A stretch of 64,000 nt of DNA from Cryptomeria japonica. Lineage: Eukaryota; Streptophyta; Pinopsida; Cupressales; Cupressaceae. Location: assembly GCF_030272615.1 (NCBI RefSeq), contig NC_081406.1:190585891-190649890 (forward strand), written 5' to 3'. The notes beneath the pieces are model-generated. The model ran no database searches. It was not told the DNA's origin and saw only the letters and a list, made by a program, of their open reading frames with translations. Position numbers and translations under genes: made by a program. Below, piece after piece: positions 49,178 to 60,019 of this stretch (position 1 is the first letter of the stretch; every line of letters starts with the position of its first letter).

Positions 49178-49752
49178 AGATAAAGTGCCATCATGCATTG
49201 TTTACTTGTGATCTTGCACATCTTGTGCATTATTGTACATGCACTACTTATAAAGTGTCATGAGGGGGTTGATGTTTGCTTGTTGTTTGCCATCTTCCTT
49301 TGTCTAGTGAGTGTTCCTTCCATGAAATTCACCTCATGATGTGTGTCAAGTGAGTGTTCCTTCCACGACACCATGTACTTTTCTTAGCACCTTTGATGTT
49401 CCCGGTTCTTCGTCATGCAGTTCTTCTTGGCCATTCTTTTCCATGTACCTGTCTCTCTCCCTCTTCAGCATTATGGGGAGGTTTGTCCTATTGATTCTAA
49501 TGCTTCCGTGGTTTGATTGATCAACTCTTTAGGCTTTGGTGTTTTTCATGCCATCTGTATCTTTCGATTTTAGTTGTTTGCCTTGTTTGCCTTCTGATTC
49601 AAGTAGTTTCAATTGAGGGCACTCATACAGATTACAGTCTTCTCTACCTAGTCATGTTCTCTTTCAGTGGAGGTTCTTCAGATCAGCAGTTATTCTTCGA
49701 CAGTGTTTGCAGGTTCTTCATGCTCTAGTGGTGTTCTTTTCCATCTCTTTTT
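49178..49752 (+). repeat. right arm of the internal inverted repeat
   Basis: About 575 bp, pairs with 48060-48633 across a spacer of 544 bp that contains an LTR tail and PBS. Short ORFs here (e.g. 49667-49909) have no recognisable domain. Confidence 0.9.
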
Positions 49753-49916
49753 TGGAGTAGAGTTTTGTTCCCTCATGGTTTTCTCTATTTCTCTAGTTCA
49801 TAGAGATTTCATTATATTTGGGTACCTGATTAGGCCTTGTTGTCGGGACCCATCTTTCCTGCTTTCAGTAGCTATTCTAGGTTTTAGCTTCTCCCTAAGT
49901 CTAGCTTAAGGGGGGG

Positions 49917-50293
49917 TGTTAGAGTATTCGGGTATTTACTTGATTAATTAAACAATATTTGTTTAATTATTTAAGTTCCCTTTATCTCTTTTACACTTAA
50001 GCTAACTTTAGGTGCATAATAATTAATTCTTTTATTAACTATTATGTGCAAACCTAGGTTTTCCCTTTTAGGGTTTCTTGACCTATTAAAGGTTGAGTTC
50101 TTTCTTTTCATTGTAAGAAGAAGGTTTTTTACATTACACATTTTTGTGAATATTGAGCTCTCTCATTTTTTAGCATATTTTATGTGTATTTCTTTCTTCT
50201 GTGATTTTCTTCCTTGCTTCTCCTTGTAACAGGTTTTTCAGCTTGCAGAGATCATTTGGGCTCTTGTGGTGTTGTATTTTCTGAACTCCAATA
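49917..50293 (+). repeat. 3' LTR of the fold-back element
   Basis: TGTTAGAGTATTCGGG...TGAACTCCAATA, preceded by PPT aagggggggg. Its tail from about 50130 is repeated at 48640-48806 and, in part, at both left-hand copies. It ends in ATA rather than CA. Confidence 0.8.
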
Positions 50294-50309
50294 CACTAGA
50301 CCTAACTCT

Positions 50310-50594
50310 CTATTGGGGATTAGGATGCGAAACTTGTTGAGTACTTTGTTGAGATTTTTGTAATGCAATTTTCTCAAGTTCTTGTCTAAGAGGTTTTGTT
50401 GCAATTTCTCTATCAATTCTGTGAGAAATCTTATACTCTCTATCTAGTTCAATCCCAACTCCTATATATTGAGGTGCACTTATCATTAATTTGCAAGCCA
50501 AGTTATCTAAGCGGTCAATGATTTCTTGTTGACTATTGTTCGACACTAGATTAGGCTGCTCAAAGGGGAGAAAACTATCACCTGGTAGACCCAT
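50310..50594 (-). pseudogene. ORF upstream of Gypsy gag, role unknown
   Basis: A 94-residue frame starting MGLPGDSFLPFEQPNLVSNN with LDNLACKLMISAPQYIGVGI and ending LQKSQQSTQQVSHPNPQ. It is polar and Gln-rich. It lies 5' of the gag start at 47474 (separated by the fold-back element). Some Tat elements carry an ORF before gag; alternatively this is a shifted part of gag. No domain is recognised. Confidence 0.4.
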
Positions 50595-51279
50595 TAGGAT
50601 AAATGCTATGACTTTCTAGGATGATTATGCAAATGATGATGAACTAAGACAAATGTATATGGAGTCTAGACAGGTACTAAAATGATTATTATGATGACAC
50701 TAGAATGGACTAGGATGCTAATGGGACACAAACAATGACTTTCTAAGAACTACATAAAACTTACATGAGGACTTATGAGAAGATTACGATGACTTATATG
50801 GGAACTTTATGAGGACGATAATGAGGACTATGCAAGGACTTATGCAAAGTAAGGGAGTAAATGAGGACTATAATGAGGATGATAATGAGGACTATGTAAA
50901 CCCTAAGGACTCTAAGAAAACCTATGGTCACAAGTATGTAAAATTTTGGACTTTTTTGGACTGTTTGAATTTTCAAGATAGACTTTGTTTCAAATAACTC
51001 TGTTTGTAGGATGTCTTTTTTCAATTTTGAGAACACATAGCTGGATGAACCGTGTTTTGACAAACTCTGAGAATTCAGAATTATGTAAGGTAGGGCCTAA
51101 TACTAGCCCAAATACTGACTTAATACTAGTATAGCACAATGATACGCACAAAAACACAGAAGACAATCTTAGACTAGATAGTGGAAACCATTCAAATAGG
51201 CCCTTACAAGAAAATACCGAAACAAGATGAACAACTAGAGAGTTTGGCAGCACTAGCTCCACTCCATGTCACACACGTC
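50595..51279. other. Gypsy leader region with gaggactat repeats
   Basis: Noncoding. 50813-50905 holds irregular repeats of aatgaggactat(a/g) and gaggatgataatgaggac. No LTR end or PBS could be identified, so the 5' LTR of the Gypsy element is missing or unrecognised. Confidence 0.45.
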
Positions 51280-51569
51280 TGTTATTGTGAGGATCTCATT
51301 ACTACTGAGGGGGGGGGGTGAATCAGTAATAACAATAAACTGCAAACTTTCACCAATCTGAAAACACTTCTCAAAAAGTTAGTTCATAACTAGTACTAGT
51401 AGCTACTCAATCAAACACTTAAAGCAGATTTACTAAAATACTCATTCATGTGTTCATCAACATGTATTCAATGTAAAGATATCAAATCCACACATAAAAA
51501 TATCAACCACTATATGAACACAAAGATTTTTCACGTGGAAGCCCAAATGGGAAAAACCACGGTGGGAAT

Positions 51570-51829
51570 TATTATGATAACCATTGAACAATTGAGAGGG
51601 GGTGTGAATCAATTGTTAATAGATTATGAGAATTAAAGCACTAAAAAAACTATAACACATAACACCATGATTTGTACATGGAAAAATCGATAAAGGGAAA
51701 AACCACAGTGGAAAACCCTACCCACAGTCAGATGATACTTCTGCCAAAAGTATATGATTACAATAGGGACCTGCACATGTAGGAAGGCATACTGCCTAGA
51801 GTGCACTGCTCATCACAATGGAGTCTCAA
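51570..51829 (-). repeat. outer 3' LTR, truncated
   Basis: TATTATGATAACC (TG mutated to TA) with gagggggtgtgaatc. It matches 52087-52400 up to cacaatggagtctca and then jumps into gag sequence (atgttcttatccaag). Confidence 0.8.
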
Positions 51830-52086
51830 TGTTCTTATCCAAGTATGCCAGTGCAGGATTGCCAGATTCTGAATCATGAGGAGTGTAGCCATTCTAAGTT
51901 ATATCCCAAATTTCCTTTCTAATGCATCTTAAATGAGCCTCCATCTAAATCTTCCATACTCCATAGTTTGTTCTATCAAGCCTAGGGTTGTCCTTCCAAA
52001 AAATAGTAGTTGAACTATTAGTTGCCACATGATCTTCCTCAAGTGGTTAAGCTTCTACAGAAAGAGGACCAGGCTCAGATGCCAAT
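51830..52086 (-). pseudogene. gag: gag 5' fragment plus PBS of the deleted tandem copy
   Basis: It matches 57640-57901 nearly base for base: the N-terminal gag coding sequence, the leader, and a mutated PBS (ggctcagatgcca, for ggctctgatacca). It shows that the LTR at 52087 was also the 5' LTR of another copy. Confidence 0.85.
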
Positions 52087-53264
52087 TGTTAGGATAACCG
52101 GTGAACAACTGAGAGGGGGGATGAATCAGCTATTAACAGATTATGAGAATTAAAGCACTTAAAACCTTATACCAGAATAACTGATAAAGCATTAAAGCAT
52201 AATTGAAAACTAGAGAATCAATACCATGTAATCATAACACATAATACCATGATTTGTATGTGGAAAACCCGATAAAGGGAAAAATAATGGTGGGAAACCC
52301 TACCCTTACTTAGATGATACTTTTGCAGAAAGTATATGATTACAATAGGGGCCTACACATGCAAGAAGGCACATCATCGCACTTTTCATCACAATGGAGT
52401 CTTACTAACTACAGAGATGTCAACCACCTCAAAATATTTGGACAACAATCTAGAGAGAAGAACAGTCGACGATAGCATCAAACATGCCAGATTACAGTTC
52501 CAGTTAAGCTCAATACCGAAGGTCTAAAACCTCTTACATAAACCCAACTCGATAACCTATGATCAACCAGGTCCTCTGCACCAATGATTATTATATTATT
52601 CACTCCTTGCCATGATCTACAATGAGATCTTACATATATTTATACCAACCCTAACCAATTAGCTCAGCCACCCAAATGATAATTGAATAGATCCATTACA
52701 TAATCCTAAAATAAAATCATAACACATGTCAGCCTAAGGCCAAACAAACATCATCCAATCAATAAAACATCCTGGAAGTGCATCGGAGGATCCACCAACA
52801 CGTTACATGAAAACCGGTCCATAACCTAGATAGCACCAGACCTAAATTAGATCCAAACATGCCAAAGCAATGACACCAATCAGTTGAGGCACAAAAAACA
52901 ATCACCATCAAAATATTTAATCCCTTCTACAAGCTACACCAAGACCACTTATGCATTACATTAAAGATATTCACTAAAGCTTTGTCGGTGAAACCCTTAC
53001 CAGACCAATAAAGAAAGTTTACTAGAACATGACATAGCATCTGATCATCAAGTCAATACCAACTGACTGAAACATACTTTAGAAGCATATGAACCATCCA
53101 TACAAACTTATTCCATCATCCAGATCATACCAGTGACCATCAACAGATAATTTTACGAATCCAATCCTTCTACCAAAAGCCAGTAAACAACCATAACAAC
53201 TAGTGTTGACATCAACAACAAAACATCAATGCAACACATAATCAATTCCATCATATGCCCAACA
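52087..53264 (-). repeat. central LTR (3' LTR of the main Copia copy)
   Basis: TGTTAGGATAACCGG...CATATGCCCAACA. It contains aactgagaggggggatgaat (52106), gaaaaataatggtggg and the tail shared with 61617-62218. It is bordered on the right by the PPT. Confidence 0.9.
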
Positions 53265-53278
53265 ATCTCACCCTTTGG
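53265..53278 (-). promoter_or_regulatory. polypurine tract
   Basis: The minus strand reads ccaaagggtgagat just before the LTR start TGTTGGGCATATG. Confidence 0.8.
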
Positions 53279-53647
53279 CATTGATGGCAATACTAGATGT
53301 GAAAAACATCCAAGTGCCAAGAAGTGCCAAACAAGTTTCCCCTAATAGAAGACTGCCAACAATCTCCCATAGAATGATATATTAATGAAGCTCTGAACCA
53401 AATTTGAAACAAAAGACCAAATACCACCAAACTCCCCCTAAGGAGTGCAATGAGTCTGGAAAATAAATAGTAATGTTTTTTCACATATATTCCTCCCCCT
53501 TTGACAACAATGCCAAAGAATCAAATAAAATAAAAAACTCTAAATCTCAAGGTTGACTACTCCCCTTGAGTAGTAGCATTATTTCATCAATCCAGAGAAA
53601 AAGATAGCTCTAATAATGCATACCAGACTGATGCACATCTGCATCAT

Positions 53648-56600
53648 TTAAGTCTCTACCAGAGGGGTAGAAACCCCCAATCTGTCTCTCAAATACTCAA
53701 ATGATTCTCGAGACAAAGCTTTAGTGAAGATGTCTTCTATCTGTACTTTAGTGTTCACATAAACCAATCTGACTTCTTTTGCTTCCACCTTTTCCCTCAA
53801 AAAGTTATACTTGATTGATATGTGATTAGTCTTGGAGTGAAATGCCAGATTCTTGGATATGTCAATAGTTGTAGAGTTATCACAATGAATAACAACCAGA
53901 TCATTACAACTCACGTGTATATCCTTCAACATCTACTTCATCCATAGAACTTGAGTGCAAATGGCTGCGATTGCAACACATTCAACTTCAATAGTAGATA
54001 AAGAAATGCATGACTACTTCTTGTTGATCCATGAAACCAACTTCTTCCCAAGGAAGAATGCTCCACCGGATGTGCTCTTACGGTCATCAACATCACCTAC
54101 CCAATCTGCATCTGTATATGCACATAAAGTAAAGTCATCATCTTTAGGGTACCATAAACCATATTTAGTTGTTCCTTGCAAATACCAAAATATCCTTTTT
54201 ATTGCACTTTCATGATTTTCTCTTGGATTAATTTGAAATCTTGATACAATACTGACTGCATTCATTATATCTAGTCTAGTCTGAGTTAAATATAGCAAAC
54301 CACCAATCATGGATTTATATCATGTATAATTTACTGAAGGGGATACATCATTAACTGACAATTTTTCACTTGTAACCATAGGAGTATTAACCGGTTTAGA
54401 ATTTTCCATACCAAATTTCTTCAACAATTCTTTTAGATACTTAGTTTGATAGATAAAGATGCATTTGTTAGTCTGAGTAATCTACAAACCTAGAAAAAAT
54501 CTTATCTCTCCAGTCATAGACATTTAAAATTCACTTTGCATATTATCAGAGAATTCCATGCATAATTTTTCTTCACTTCCAAAAATGATATCATCAACAA
54601 ATACTTCAATAATCAAAATATCATCATCAGTGATCTTATAATATAGGTTACTGTCACCATTATCTTTTATAAAATCAAGCTTCAAAAGATACTTATCCAA
54701 CCTTGCATACCAAGCTCTAGGAGCCTGTTTTAGTCCATATAGGGCTTTCCTTAATCTTCAAAGCATATTTTTGTCATCTGTCAATAAAAATCCATCAGAT
54801 TTCTCAATAAAGACTTCCTCTTCAAGTTCTCCATTCAAAAATGCACACTTAACATCCATTTGATAGACCTTATAGTTCTTATAGGCTGCATAAGCAAGAA
54901 ATAGTCTAACAGATTCAATTCTAGCTACAAGTGAAAAAGTTTCACCATAATCAATTCCTTCCTTCTGAGAATATCCTTTGTAGACCAATCTAGCCTTGTT
55001 TCTTAGAACTTGTCCATCCTCATTCAGTTTGTTTCTAAAAACCCATTTAGTTCTAATAATATTCTTATTTATAGGTCAGGGAACCAAAGTCCAAGTATTG
55101 TTCTTTTCTATTTGATCTAATTCATCTTCCATAGCTTTCATCCAACATTCATCTTTACAAGCTTCAATTACTGATGTCAGTTCAATCTGAGAAATGAAAC
55201 ATACCTCTTGATTTTCCAATCTTCTCCTTGTCATAACTCCCTTGTTTTTGTCTCCAATGATTTGATTTTCAGAATGATTTAGCCTTACATACCTTGGTGT
55301 TTTCTGATTTTTCAAGTTCTCTGTGCTGCTCTTCAGTTACAATTGAGTTTTTTGATGATGTTAGGGTAATTGGTTCAGTATTATGTTCTGGTATAGGCAC
55401 TACTGGTTCATTTATGATCATTTCTACTATCAGTTCACTGTCATAAGATTTAGCTTGGTCTTTGTACTGCTCATCCACTTTCACATTAGCGCTCTCCACA
55501 ATTCTTAGCAATATTTTGTTATAACATCTATATTCTTTGTTTTTAGTTGAATGACCAAGAAATATTCCTTCATCACATCTAGGGTCAAAATTTACAATGG
55601 AATCATCTCTTTTGATATAACACTTACTTCCAAAGATTTTGAATTACTTAAGATTAGGGGACTGACCAAACCATAATTCATAAGGTGTCTTACCAGTATC
55701 TCCTTTGATATGAACTCTATTGAATGTATAAACCATTGTACTTATTCTCTCTAGTAGATATGAGGAAAATTAGCTTCCATCATCATACTTCTAGCTGCAT
55801 CCAAAATGGTTCTGTTCTTTCTTTCCACAATGACATTCTGCTAAGGTGTCCAGGGTGCAGATAACTGTCTCCTAATGCCATTTTTCTCATAATAACTGTT
55901 AACTCACCAGATGTGAATTCACCACCTTGATCTGATCTCAGATACTTAATTTTCATTCATGTCTCTGTCTCAACCATAGCTTTAAAGATCTTGAATTTAT
56001 CAAAGGCTTCAGATTTCTCCCTTAGAAAAGCAACCCACATCATTTTAGAATAGTCATCAATGATTAACATGAAATATCTATCTCCTTGAAAGCTTCTTGT
56101 ATTAGTAGGACCACATAGGTCAGTATCAATCAAATCAAGAATATTATTAGATTTATCTAGTATGATCTTAAAAGAAGTTCTAATTTTCTTACCCATTTGA
56201 CATTACTTACATACCAGATTATAAGGCTTCACAATCTTAGGTAAATCTCTAATTGCCTTAGTTGAACTGATCTTTATAATGCAATCAAAATTTACATGAC
56301 ACAAACTCTTATGCTATAGCCAACTTTCATCAATATGTGCAATCAAACATGTATTTTCACTAGAGTTCAAATGAAATATGTTACCTCTTGTCTGTGTACC
56401 AGTTGCAATCTCCAATCCTGATTCGCTAATGATTTTGCACTTTCCATCCTTGAATTATAATTGAAATCCTCTGTCTACCAATTGTCCTACACTCAAAAGA
56501 TTATGCTTCATACCTTCAACATAATAGACATTATCAGTGTTATGCTTACCGTCCAATGAAATGGTTCCTCTTCCTTTGATCATGCATGCCTTGTTATTAC

Positions 56601-56772
56601 AAAATCTGACTTGACCACCATCAAATTCTTGCAGGGTTAGAAACTTTCTTTTGTCCTTAGTCATATGATGAGAACATCCACTGTCTATTATCAATTCATC
56701 TTTGTCTTCAACTTTTATTGTAAGGGCCTTTTCCTCATTTATGATAACTGGTTCTGGATCATCTTCCTTCAT
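53648..56772 (-). pseudogene. pol: Copia pol: protease, integrase, RT, RNase H
   Basis: Protease DELIIDSGCSHHMTKDKRKF (56700; intact D-S-G), with KHNLLSVGQLVDRGFQL. Integrase DLIDTDLCGPTNTRSF, IIDDYSKMMWVAFL, KYLRSDQGGEFTSGE (56130-55900). RT EGIDYGETFSLVARIESVRL, VYQMDVKCAFLNGELEEEVF, LRKALYGLKQAPRAWYARLD, catalytic VFVDDIIFGS (about 54590). RNase H CAYTDADWVGDVDDRKSTSG (about 54110) and HSKTNHISIKYNFLREKVEA, ending VSTPLVET at 53648. Stops are fewer than in the first Copia, but frame breaks exist near 55860, 54775, 54520 and 54330. At VYQMDV this copy keeps CAG where the first Copia has TAG. Confidence 0.92.
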
Positions 56773-56899
56773 AGCATAAAATACCTAGTCTTTTCCATTG
56801 TTGGATCCACTCTTGCTAGTTCTTTTTCTGAGTCATCAGTTACTCCTTCCTCATAAGCATAGTAGCATGATTTGTTTTTGTTTCTCCTAGACTTATGCT

Positions 56900-57860
56900 T
56901 GATCTAATATTCAGGGTTAGGCTTAAAAGATCTTCTTGCTCTTTCTTCCAATTTTGAATTCCTTTCAGGATATCTAGATACAAAATGACCTACCTTATTA
57001 CATGCAAAAACATTTGAAGGGAGATTTTCCTTCATACTTACTTCTTCTCGAACCTCTAGGTATCCTTCTAGAAAATAGGGCTTCAATTTTCTCAAGCTCT
57101 TCATTTTCTTTCCTAATCTCTTCCAATTCCTTTGCATACAAAACTTTCCAATATTTCTTGCCGGTTGATGTTGTAGATGTCTTAAATACAGTATCAATCT
57201 TTGCAGCTCCAGGAGGACCAAATTCTTCAAGCTCAAAAGCAAATATCTTCCCAACAAGAGTATCTCTATTGACAGATGAATTAGGAATGGTTCTTAGCTC
57301 ATTAATTGTAGTTACCTTAATCTAATATGCCGATGGAAAAACTCTTAATACTTTTGAAACAATCTCTTCCTCGCCCAGAGATCCACCACAACATTGAATT
57401 CTCAATACAATTTCATTTACCCTTTCCATGAATGCAAAAATTCTTTCATATTCCTCCATCTTTAAGATTTCATATCTTACTCGGTTACATTCAAGTTTTG
57501 TAATTTTAATAGTAGGATCACCTTCATTCGGAGTCTCCAACTTGTCCCACATAGCTTTTGTCGATGATTTGTCTAATAGTCCAATGATTTTTTGACCTGA
57601 TAAGGCACTTAAGAGGGCTTCTCTAGCTTTGCAATCATTCTCAATGTTCTTATCCAAGTCCGTTGGTGCAGGATTGCTAGATGCTGAATCATGAGGAGTG
57701 TAGGCATTCTGATTTATTTCCCAAATTTCCTTTCCAATGCATCTTAAATGAGCCTGCATCTGAATCTTCCATACTCCATAGTTTGTTCCATCAAGCCTAG
57801 GGCTGTCCTTCCAAAAAATAGTAGTTGAACTATTAGTTGCAACATGATCTTCCTCAAGTA
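56900..57860 (-). pseudogene. gag: Copia gag (UBN2 type)
   Basis: It reads PRLDGTNYGVWKIQMQAHLR, CIGKEIWEINQNAYTPHD, MWDKLETPNEGDPTIKITKL, FMERVNEIVLRIQCCGGSLG (57860-57322), then after a frame shift a knuckle FACNKVGHFVSRYPERN (about 56990), in which the first Cys and the last Cys are lost (last one Tyr), so RNA binding by this knuckle would fail. No clear ATG remains at the expected start near 57865. Confidence 0.85.
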
Positions 57861-57887
57861 GTTAAGCTTCTGCAAAAAGAGGACCAG

Positions 57888-57899
57888 GCTCTGATACCA
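57888..57899 (-). promoter_or_regulatory. primer binding site, tRNA-iMet type
   Basis: The minus strand reads TGGTATCAGAGCC two bases after the end of the 5' LTR; complementary to the 3' end of initiator methionine tRNA. Confidence 0.92.
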
Positions 57900-58476
57900 A
57901 TTGTTAGGATAACCGGTGAACAACTGAGAGGGGGGGTGAATCAGCTGTTAATAGATTATGAGAATTAAAGCACTTAAAACCTTATACCAGAATAACTGAT
58001 AAAGCATTAAAGCATAATTGAAAACCAAAGAATCAATACCATGCAATCATAACAAATAACACCATGACTTGTACATGGAAAACCCAGTAAAGGGAAAAAC
58101 CATGGTAGGAAACCCTACCCACACTCAGATGATACTTTTGCAGAAAGTATATGATTACAATAAGGGCCTGCACATGCAGGAAGGCACACTGCCGCACTGC
58201 TCATCACATTGGAGTCTCACTAACTATAGAGATGTCAACCACCTAAAAATATTTGGACAACAATCTAGAGAGAAGAACTATCAATGATAGCATCAAACAT
58301 GCCAGATTACAGTTCTGGTTAAGCTCAATACCGGAGGTCTAAAAGATCTTACATAAACCCAACTTGATAACCTATGATCAACCAAATCCTTTGCACAAAT
58401 GATTATTATATTATTCAGTCCTTGCCATGATCTACAATGAGATCTTACATATACTTATACCAACTTGGGACTTAAC

Positions 58477-60002
58477 TGTAGACACCTAAAAATGTCTCAT
58501 TGATCATGTACTAATTATTCGTCTAATTAGTTAAATAATTCTTTAATTATTTAATTAAGTTAATTAATCTTATTCTTCTAATTTCATATTTCCTCATAAT
58601 CTTGCTAATTATTCTATTTTCTATTTCTATCATTATTTAATCATTTTAATAATTTTCTCAATATTAATTAAATATTTATTATTTAATTAATTATGGTTAA
58701 TTCCTCAATTTAAATAATCTTTATTATTTAAATAAATTAATTCTCAATTTCTATTTCCCATTCTATCATCATTTAATCATTTTAATCATTTTAATCATTT
58801 TCTAAATATTAATTAAATATTTATTATTTAATTAATTATGATTAATTCCCCAATTTAAATAATCTTTATTATTTAAATAAATTAATTCTCAATTTCTATC
58901 TCTAATCATCTAGCCATTTTAATCATTTTCTAGATATTAATTAAATATTTATTATTTAATTAATTCTAATTAATTCCCCAATTTAAATAATCTTTATTAT
59001 TTAAATAAATTAATTCTCAATTTCTACCTCTAATCATCTAATCATTCAACACTTTTCTAAATATTAATAAAATATTTATTATTTAATTAATTATGATTTA
59101 ATCCTTTAAATTAAATAATCTTTATTATTTAATTAAACTCCATTTCTAGCATAATTAAATAGTTTCTTTAAATTATTTAATTAACTAATTGATTCTTCTA
59201 GTTCTCCAAATTCTATTTTCATTTAATTTCATATTCTTCTAATTTCTTCCAAATTCAATCACATGTGCATGATTTCAAAAACCAAATTGAAAATCAAAGT
59301 TAAGTTCTAAATATATTCAAATGCTAAATTGAATTAATAAATTCAATTATTTGAATTAAAATATCATGCAAAGATTAAATTGAAAATCTAAATCTAAATG
59401 CATGCACATGCTAAAGTAATTAATTCAAGCAATCGATTAATTAAATCATTTATCTCTTCAACTTCTTTCAGTTAGCTTTTTCTAAATTAAGCTCTCTATG
59501 CCATCTTCTTTATTTCCACCAATCATTCTTTTTCTTCCTTCAGTCAGCTTTTTCTCAAATCAGTTAACTCAATTAATCTATTCAATCTATTTAGTTCCAC
59601 TCCTACAATCAGCAGTTCAACTATCAATTTTCATTTGAGCTCACCTCAGTTCACACCTCTTGATCAATTTGTTCCGCCTTTCAATCAATCTCATCCAATT
59701 TTCTTTAAATTGAGCATCCAATCTCCATTTTCAACAATCATGAACTTTGAATCTTTGTGTCACTTGCAGGTTACCAGCGCAATATCTGAGAGCCATCATA
59801 CCATGAAGAGGAGAAGAGCAATGGAAGTTCTACGCAGTCACGGAATAGGGATTTTTTGATTTGATTTGATTTATAATTCCTATTTCTTAATTGCGTTATT
59901 CCATTGTATTGTTTGTTAAATTCTGACTAGGATAGGGATTCATGATTTCCCTTGTTTCTAATTGATTACTTTGTTACTAGAAGATGAATTTTGCATCCCA
60001 CA
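58477..60002 (+). mobile_element. solo LTR, TGTAGACACC family, inside the Copia LTR
   Basis: TGTAGACACCTAAAAATGTC...TTTTGCATCCCACA, 1526 bp, flanked by ttaac (58472-58476) and ctaac (60003-60007), a target-site duplication with one C/T difference. It has TG...CA ends, a start shared with 3397 and 5444-6671, and no internal region. Confidence 0.85.
58640..59187. repeat. four tandem AT-rich units of about 127-145 bp
   Basis: atattaattaaatatttatt starts at 58661, 58806, 58934 and (as atattaataa) 59061; each is followed by tttaattaattatg and aataatctttattatttaaa. The first unit is longer by an extra ttttaatcat repeat. Confidence 0.8.
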
Positions 60003-60019
60003 CTAACCAATTAGGTCGG

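Larger units (their letters stand above)
47577..50293 (+). mobile_element. fold-back LTR element inserted upstream of the Gypsy gag
   Basis: Perfect target-site duplication cacta at 47572-47576 and 50294-50298. The two ends are inverted copies of one LTR tail: TATTGGAGTTGAGAAAATAC at left, GTATTTT...AACTCCAATA at right, about 97 bp. From left: inverted LTR tail (47577-47673); forward LTR tail and PBS TGGTATCAGAGC (47708); leader; inverted internal arm (48060-48633); forward LTR tail (48640-48806) with PBS TGGTATTAGAGC (48807); leader; forward internal arm (49178-49752); PPT (49908-49916); and a 377-bp 3' LTR (49917-50293). There is no gag or pol, so it is non-autonomous. See findings. Confidence 0.85.
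35976..51279 (-). mobile_element. Ty3/Gypsy retrotransposon of Tat type, decayed, with nested insertions
   Basis: On the minus strand the order is ORF of unknown role (50594-50310), gag (47474-45520), protease (45164-44229), a G-patch-like segment (43969-43046), RT and RNase H (42691-41480), a second RNase H (41474-41115) and integrase (twice, 40861-38442). RT before integrase defines Ty3/Gypsy; the second, archaeal-like RNase H between RT/RH and integrase is a mark of the Tat lineage. I found no LTRs of this element; the 5' one would lie near 51280 and the 3' one beyond the L1. Insertions: fold-back LTR element 47577-50293 and solo LTR 36680-37737. Confidence 0.8.

Noticed and set aside
48437-50229. 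Several ORFs of 60-100 residues in the fold-back element
   Set aside because: They occur on both strands of the inverted repeats, show no domain and are hydrophobic by T-richness only.
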